The position numbers and the translations under genes are program-made. Positions 45,515 through 48,933 of a stretch of 48,933 nt of DNA are shown here, piece after piece; position 1 is the stretch's first letter; each line of letters opens with the position of its first letter. The DNA comes from Candidatus Poribacteria bacterium (GTDB lineage Bacteria; Poribacteria; WGA-4E; UBA9662): the NCBI GenBank assembly GCA_002709695.1, contig PAQF01000021.1:20582-69514 (forward strand). Reading direction: 5' to 3'. Under the pieces are notes generated by a model. It saw nothing but the letters and a program-made list of their open reading frames with translations. It made no database searches and was not told the DNA's origin.

Positions 45515-46384
45515 ATGCTCAACTTAAAATCTTCAGCCGGACGACATGGCGAACTTAGGCTCGCACTCTCAAATCGGAATAATCAAACAATTGTAACGGA
45601 AAGTTATAGCCGTGTCCCTCTTCAAATAATGAAACCCATTTATGATCGTAAAAGTGGTGCGGTCTGTTTCTACCTACTTAGTCCAACTGGAGGCATTGTA
45701 CAAGGGGATGACTACCGGATTCAGATTAATTTATCGGAGAGTGCTCATGCGGTGCTAACAACACAAGCTGCAACTAAAGTCTATGCCATGCCGAAAGGCT
45801 CTGCTAGACAGCAAGTTGATTTTTATGTCGGCAAAAATTCAGTGTTTGAGTATCTACCAGACCCAACAATTCTGTTTCAGGAAGCTGATTTTGAACAACA
45901 AGTTAATCTTCATGTCAATCAAAAAGGTGGCAAAATCGTCTTCCAAGAAATTATCATGCCAGGCAGGTTAGCACGTGGAGAAGTCATGGCTTTCAAACGC
46001 TATCGTTCACAGTTACAAGGATATGACGAAAACGGTATTATATTACACGATTCCTTTTGTCTTGAACCAGAACAGCATTTCCCAAGGAGCCTAATGAACA
46101 CCATTGGTGTACTGGATAATTATCCCTGTTGGGGAACATGGTATTTTCTTGGTGATTGCAGTCTAATTTCCCCCAACTGGCAACACATGCATGATGTTTC
46201 TAATCCTCTGTTGAATCAAGAGGGTGAATCAACAGGCGGGATGACCTTATTACATCGAAATGGAATGGCAATCAGAATGTTAGCGCGCAACGTGCAAACA
46301 ATTCAGTCGGCTTTTCGAAATATTTGGGATTGGATCAAAACAGAAATTCTGGCACTCAAAAAGATTGATTTACGAAAGTATTGA
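45515..46384 (+). CDS. ureD: urease accessory protein UreD
   Basis: A urease maturation chaperone, part of the UreDFG complex that delivers nickel to the apo-urease. Family blocks: RHGELRLALSNR at the N-terminus, FYLLSPTGGIVQGDDYRI, HAVLTTQAATKVYAM, EYLPDPTILFQ and FQEIIMPGRLARGE. About 290 residues, as usual. I prefer ATG 45515; a TTG at 45479, overlapping the end of urtE, would add 12 residues. Neither has a strong Shine-Dalgarno, so translation may be coupled to urtE. Confidence 0.92.
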   Translation: MLNLKSSAGRHGELRLALSNRNNQTIVTESYSRVPLQIMKPIYDRKSGAVCFYLLSPTGGIVQGDDYRIQINLSESAHAVLTTQAATKVYAMPKGSARQQVDFYVGKNSVFEYLPDPTILFQEADFEQQVNLHVNQKGGKIVFQEIIMPGRLARGEVMAFKRYRSQLQGYDENGIILHDSFCLEPEQHFPRSLMNTIGVLDNYPCWGTWYFLGDCSLISPNWQHMHDVSNPLLNQEGESTGGMTLLHRNGMAIRMLARNVQTIQSAFRNIWDWIKTEILALKKIDLRKY

Positions 46385-46414
46385 TAGATACCACTAATAT
46401 GAAGGGAGAACATT

Positions 46415-46717
46415 ATGAACTTAACACCACGTGAGCAAGAAAAGCTGTTGATTTATGTCGCAGCCCAACTAGCCAGAGATCGAAAAGCACGTGGACTCAA
46501 GTTGAATTATCCGGAAGCTATTGCCTTGATTACAGCCGAAGTCTTAGAGGGAATCCGTGAAGGTAAGTCGGTCGCCGAACTAATGAGTTATGGAACCACA
46601 ATCTTGACAATGGAAGATGTCATGGAAGGTGTGCCAAACATGATCGACGAAATCCAAGTAGAAGGCACATTCCCGGACGGGACAAAATTAGTTACTGTTC
46701 ACAATCCAATTCGCTAG
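46415..46717 (+). CDS. ureA: urease subunit gamma
   Basis: A 100-residue structural subunit with the typical opening [21 protein letters not shown] shortened here to its start, the central [14 protein letters not shown] and the end [20 protein letters not shown] precedes the ATG by 8 bases. It assembles with UreB and UreC into the (alpha-beta-gamma) trimer. It is separate from UreB, as in most bacteria other than Helicobacter. Confidence 0.97.
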   Translation: MNLTPREQEKLLIYVAAQLARDRKARGLKLNYPEAIALITAEVLEGIREGKSVAELMSYGTTILTMEDVMEGVPNMIDEIQVEGTFPDGTKLVTVHNPIR

Positions 46718-46735
46718 TCAAATAAAGGAAAAACT

Positions 46736-47086
46736 ATGATTCCAGGTGAATATATTCTTGCTGAAAACCCAATTAATGCCAACACCAATCGCCAAACAAT
46801 TGAATTAAACGTCATTAATGAAGGAGACAGACCTATTCAAGTTGGATCGCATTTCCACTTTTTTGAAGTTAATCGTGCGCTTAAATTTGAGCGTGATAAA
46901 GCTTTTGGTATGCGGCTCAACATCCCCTCGGGCGTAGCAGTTCGATTTGAACCAGGCGATAACAAGACAGTAACCTTAACCACGTTCGTTGGCACACGCA
47001 CCGTCTTCGGGCTAAACAACTTGACTAATGGATCACTTGATGAACCAGAAGTAAAATCCGCTGCCATTCAAAAACAAGGAGAGTAA
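46736..47086 (+). CDS. ureB: urease subunit beta
   Basis: A 116-residue structural subunit. It begins [13 protein letters not shown] and has [14 protein letters not shown] and the [16 protein letters not shown] block, all canonical. AAAGGAA lies 5 bases before the ATG, 18 bases after ureA. Forms the urease core with UreA and UreC. Confidence 0.97.
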   Translation: MIPGEYILAENPINANTNRQTIELNVINEGDRPIQVGSHFHFFEVNRALKFERDKAFGMRLNIPSGVAVRFEPGDNKTVTLTTFVGTRTVFGLNNLTNGSLDEPEVKSAAIQKQGE

Positions 47087-47094
47087 AGTATAAG

Positions 47095-48807
47095 ATGAAA
47101 ATCACACGGGAAACTTATGCGGATATTTATGGTCCAACAGTGGGTGACAAAGTTCGGTTAGCCGATACGGAGCTTTTTATCGAGGTCGAGAAAGACTATA
47201 CTGCTTATGGTGATGAATCAAAATTTGGGGGTGGTAAGACATTACGTGATGGGATGGGACAATCGCCAAATGCAACACGGTCCGACGGTACATTAGATTT
47301 AGTAATTACCAATGCCCTGATCTTGGATCATTGGGGAATTATCAAAGCCGATATTGGTATTCGTGATGGTAGGATTATCGGCATAGGAAAATCAGGTAAC
47401 CCGAATCTGATGGAAGGTGTCGGTGCAGAAATGATCGTGGGCGCAGGAACAGAGGTTATTGCTGGAGAAGGTATGATTGTTACCGCTGGCGGAATCGATG
47501 CACACATTCATTTCATCTGCCCCCAACAAATAAATGAAGCTTTAGCATCTGGAATTACAACAATGATAGGCGGTGGTACAGGTCCTGCTACCGGTACGAA
47601 TGCAACTACCTGTACACCTGGTGTTTGGAATATTGGTCGAATGCTAGAAACCGTTGAAGGATTTCCAATCAACTTTGGATTTCTAGGGAAAGGAAACAGC
47701 TCATTTCCAGACCCACTACGTGAGCAGGTTGAAGCTGGTGCTATTGGGTTAAAATTGCATGAAGACTGGGGAACAACTCCGGCAGCCATCGATAATTGCC
47801 TTTCAGTAGCAGAAGAATATGATATTCAGGTCGCCATACACACCGATACACTTAACGAATCAGGTTTTGTAGAAGATTCAATTGCCGCATTTAAAGGACG
47901 AACCATCCACACTTACCACACAGAAGGTGCTGGAGGAGGACACGCTCCTGACATCATTAAAGTATGTGGCGAAAATAACGTGTTACCTTCATCAACAAAC
48001 CCTACACGTCCTTTCACTATCAATACGATTGATGAACATCTGGACATGTTAATGGTCTGTCATCATCTTGATGCATCGATTCCCGAAGACCTTGCTTTTG
48101 CTGAATCCCGAATCCGCCCGGAAACAATCGCAGCGGAGGATATTCTGCATGACCTAGGAGCGTTTAGTATCATGGCATCTGATTCTCAAGCCATGGGACG
48201 TGTGGGCGAGGTTGTTATCCGCACATGGCAGACAGCACACAAAATGAGGATTCAACGTGGGCAGTTGCCGGAAGAAACAGGGGTAAACGACAATTTCCGA
48301 GCTAAACGATATGTAGCCAAATATACGATTAATCCGGCAATTGCGCATGGTATATCTGATCAAGTTGGTTCAGTAGAAGTTGGAAAGATGGCGGATTTGG
48401 TTATCTGGCACCCCGCTTTTTTTGGCATTAAGCCACAATTGATTGTAAAAGGTGGTTTTATCGTACAAGCTGCCATGGGAGATGCCAATGCTTCAATCCC
48501 AACTCCACAACCAATTCTACAAAGACCAATGTTTGGAGCTTTTGGTCGTGTACCCAATACAACTTCTTGTACATTTGTTTCACAAGCTAGTCTTGATTGC
48601 GAAATTGGTAATCAATTAAAATTACAAAAACTTCTGCTCCCAGTCAAAAGTTGCCGGGCCCTCTCGAAAGCAGACATGATACACAACACCTATTTGCCTG
48701 TACTTGAAGTGAATCCTGAAACTTATGAGGTTTTGGCAGATGGGAACCTGTTGACATGCGAACCTGCCGAATCGCTTCCCATGACACAACGTTATTTCCT
48801 ATTTTAA
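47095..48807 (+). CDS. ureC: urease subunit alpha (catalytic)
   Basis: A 570-residue nickel amidohydrolase that splits urea to ammonia and carbamate. All active-site residues are present with the usual spacing: His137 and His139 (DAHIHF), carbamylated Lys220 (GLKLHED), His222, His249 (AIHTDT), His275 (HTYH), flap Cys322-His323 (VCHHLD) and Asp363 (MASDSQAMG). The protein is full length and ends in RYFLF, as expected. It starts 8 bases after the ureB stop. AAGGAGA lies in the preceding gene's end. The enzyme appears fully competent. Confidence 0.98.
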   Translation: MKITRETYADIYGPTVGDKVRLADTELFIEVEKDYTAYGDESKFGGGKTLRDGMGQSPNATRSDGTLDLVITNALILDHWGIIKADIGIRDGRIIGIGKSGNPNLMEGVGAEMIVGAGTEVIAGEGMIVTAGGIDAHIHFICPQQINEALASGITTMIGGGTGPATGTNATTCTPGVWNIGRMLETVEGFPINFGFLGKGNSSFPDPLREQVEAGAIGLKLHEDWGTTPAAIDNCLSVAEEYDIQVAIHTDTLNESGFVEDSIAAFKGRTIHTYHTEGAGGGHAPDIIKVCGENNVLPSSTNPTRPFTINTIDEHLDMLMVCHHLDASIPEDLAFAESRIRPETIAAEDILHDLGAFSIMASDSQAMGRVGEVVIRTWQTAHKMRIQRGQLPEETGVNDNFRAKRYVAKYTINPAIAHGISDQVGSVEVGKMADLVIWHPAFFGIKPQLIVKGGFIVQAAMGDANASIPTPQPILQRPMFGAFGRVPNTTSCTFVSQASLDCEIGNQLKLQKLLLPVKSCRALSKADMIHNTYLPVLEVNPETYEVLADGNLLTCEPAESLPMTQRYFLF

Positions 48808-48817
48808 ATAGATCAAG

Positions 48818-48933
48818 ATGATTATTATAGACAAAATTCTTGGTCGTGCAGAAGATCGGCCAGACTTTGAACGGGATACCATCCAACTCAATTGGGAAGG
48901 ACGCCAAAAAGCACGACAACGTTTGCTAACTGA
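48818..48933 (+). CDS. ureE: urease accessory protein UreE (3' partial)
   Basis: ATG 48818 lies 10 bases after the ureC stop and its frame stays open to the window edge (38 codons). It begins MIIIDKILGRAED and has a later LNWEGRQKARQR stretch, matching the start of UreE, the nickel-binding metallochaperone that feeds UreG/UreD. Only the N-terminal peptide-binding part is visible; the His-rich tail would lie outside. Confidence 0.85.
   Translation, partial: MIIIDKILGRAEDRPDFERDTIQLNWEGRQKARQRLLT

Noticed and set aside
1-48933. tRNA, rRNA, CRISPR arrays and intact insertion sequences
   Set aside because: I looked for cloverleaf-type T-loop sequences, regularly spaced repeats and transposase motifs in the gaps and found none.

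Overview
The window looks like a chromosomal segment from an AT-rich, uncultured marine bacterium, most likely a Candidatus Poribacteria-type sponge symbiont or a close relative. This is inferred from gene content: three phytanoyl-CoA-dioxygenase-like (PhyH) proteins, one of them fused to HEAT repeats; a secreted protein ending in an NPFNPETWIP-type C-terminal module; dockerin and cohesin modules; a DUF6785-like polytopic membrane protein; and many sugar-type oxidoreductases and isomerases. No rRNA, tRNA, CRISPR array or intact mobile element was found. Shine-Dalgarno sites are mostly GGAG/AGGAG, and some genes start with TTG or GTG.

Layout. 1-9.3 kb: a 5'-truncated transglutaminase-like gene, a PhyH gene, a secreted LamG protein, a methyltransferase, a decayed formylglycine-generating-enzyme (FGE) type gene, a PhyH-HEAT fusion, a CurA-like reductase and one uncertain small gene. 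9.3-15.3 kb: a 1285-residue protein with a probable alpha/alpha-toroid domain, then guaA. The last 19 bases of guaA recur (18/19) about 0.5 kb downstream and bracket a frameshifted monooxygenase-fold gene, so this may be an old integration site. 15.3-24.2 kb: a Gfo/Idh/MocA oxidoreductase, an MrfA/YprA-like helicase, an HpcH/HpaI aldolase stump that overlaps a glycerophosphodiester phosphodiesterase start, a third PhyH, a sugar-phosphate isomerase and a YihY protein. 24.2-29.4 kb: a leftward set (PHP phosphoesterase, SDR, zinc-type MDR dehydrogenase) facing a DUF6785-like membrane protein across a region with a perfect palindrome. 29.9-37.1 kb: an AAE17/18-like acyl-activating enzyme with a thiolase, then a dockerin protein next to a double-cohesin protein. 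37.2-39.3 kb: TrpF and a GT39-like membrane glycosyltransferase that converge and overlap.

39.5 kb to the end: a complete urea uptake operon (urtABCDE) runs straight into urease genes (ureD-ureA-ureB-ureC and the start of ureE). A textbook sigma-54 promoter lies upstream of urtA and a strong hairpin separates urtA from urtB. Urea would be bound by UrtA, imported by UrtBCDE, and hydrolysed by UreABC matured by UreD/E; the promoter type points to nitrogen control. In a sponge host, urea is a plausible nitrogen source.

A recurring theme is gene decay between intact genes: the FGE stump, the aldolase stump, the frameshifted monooxygenase-fold gene and two less certain remnants. Several intact enzymes also carry substitutions at normally conserved sites: the transglutaminase His, the SDR catalytic Lys, the first PHP metal His and all four structural-zinc Cys of the MDR dehydrogenase.
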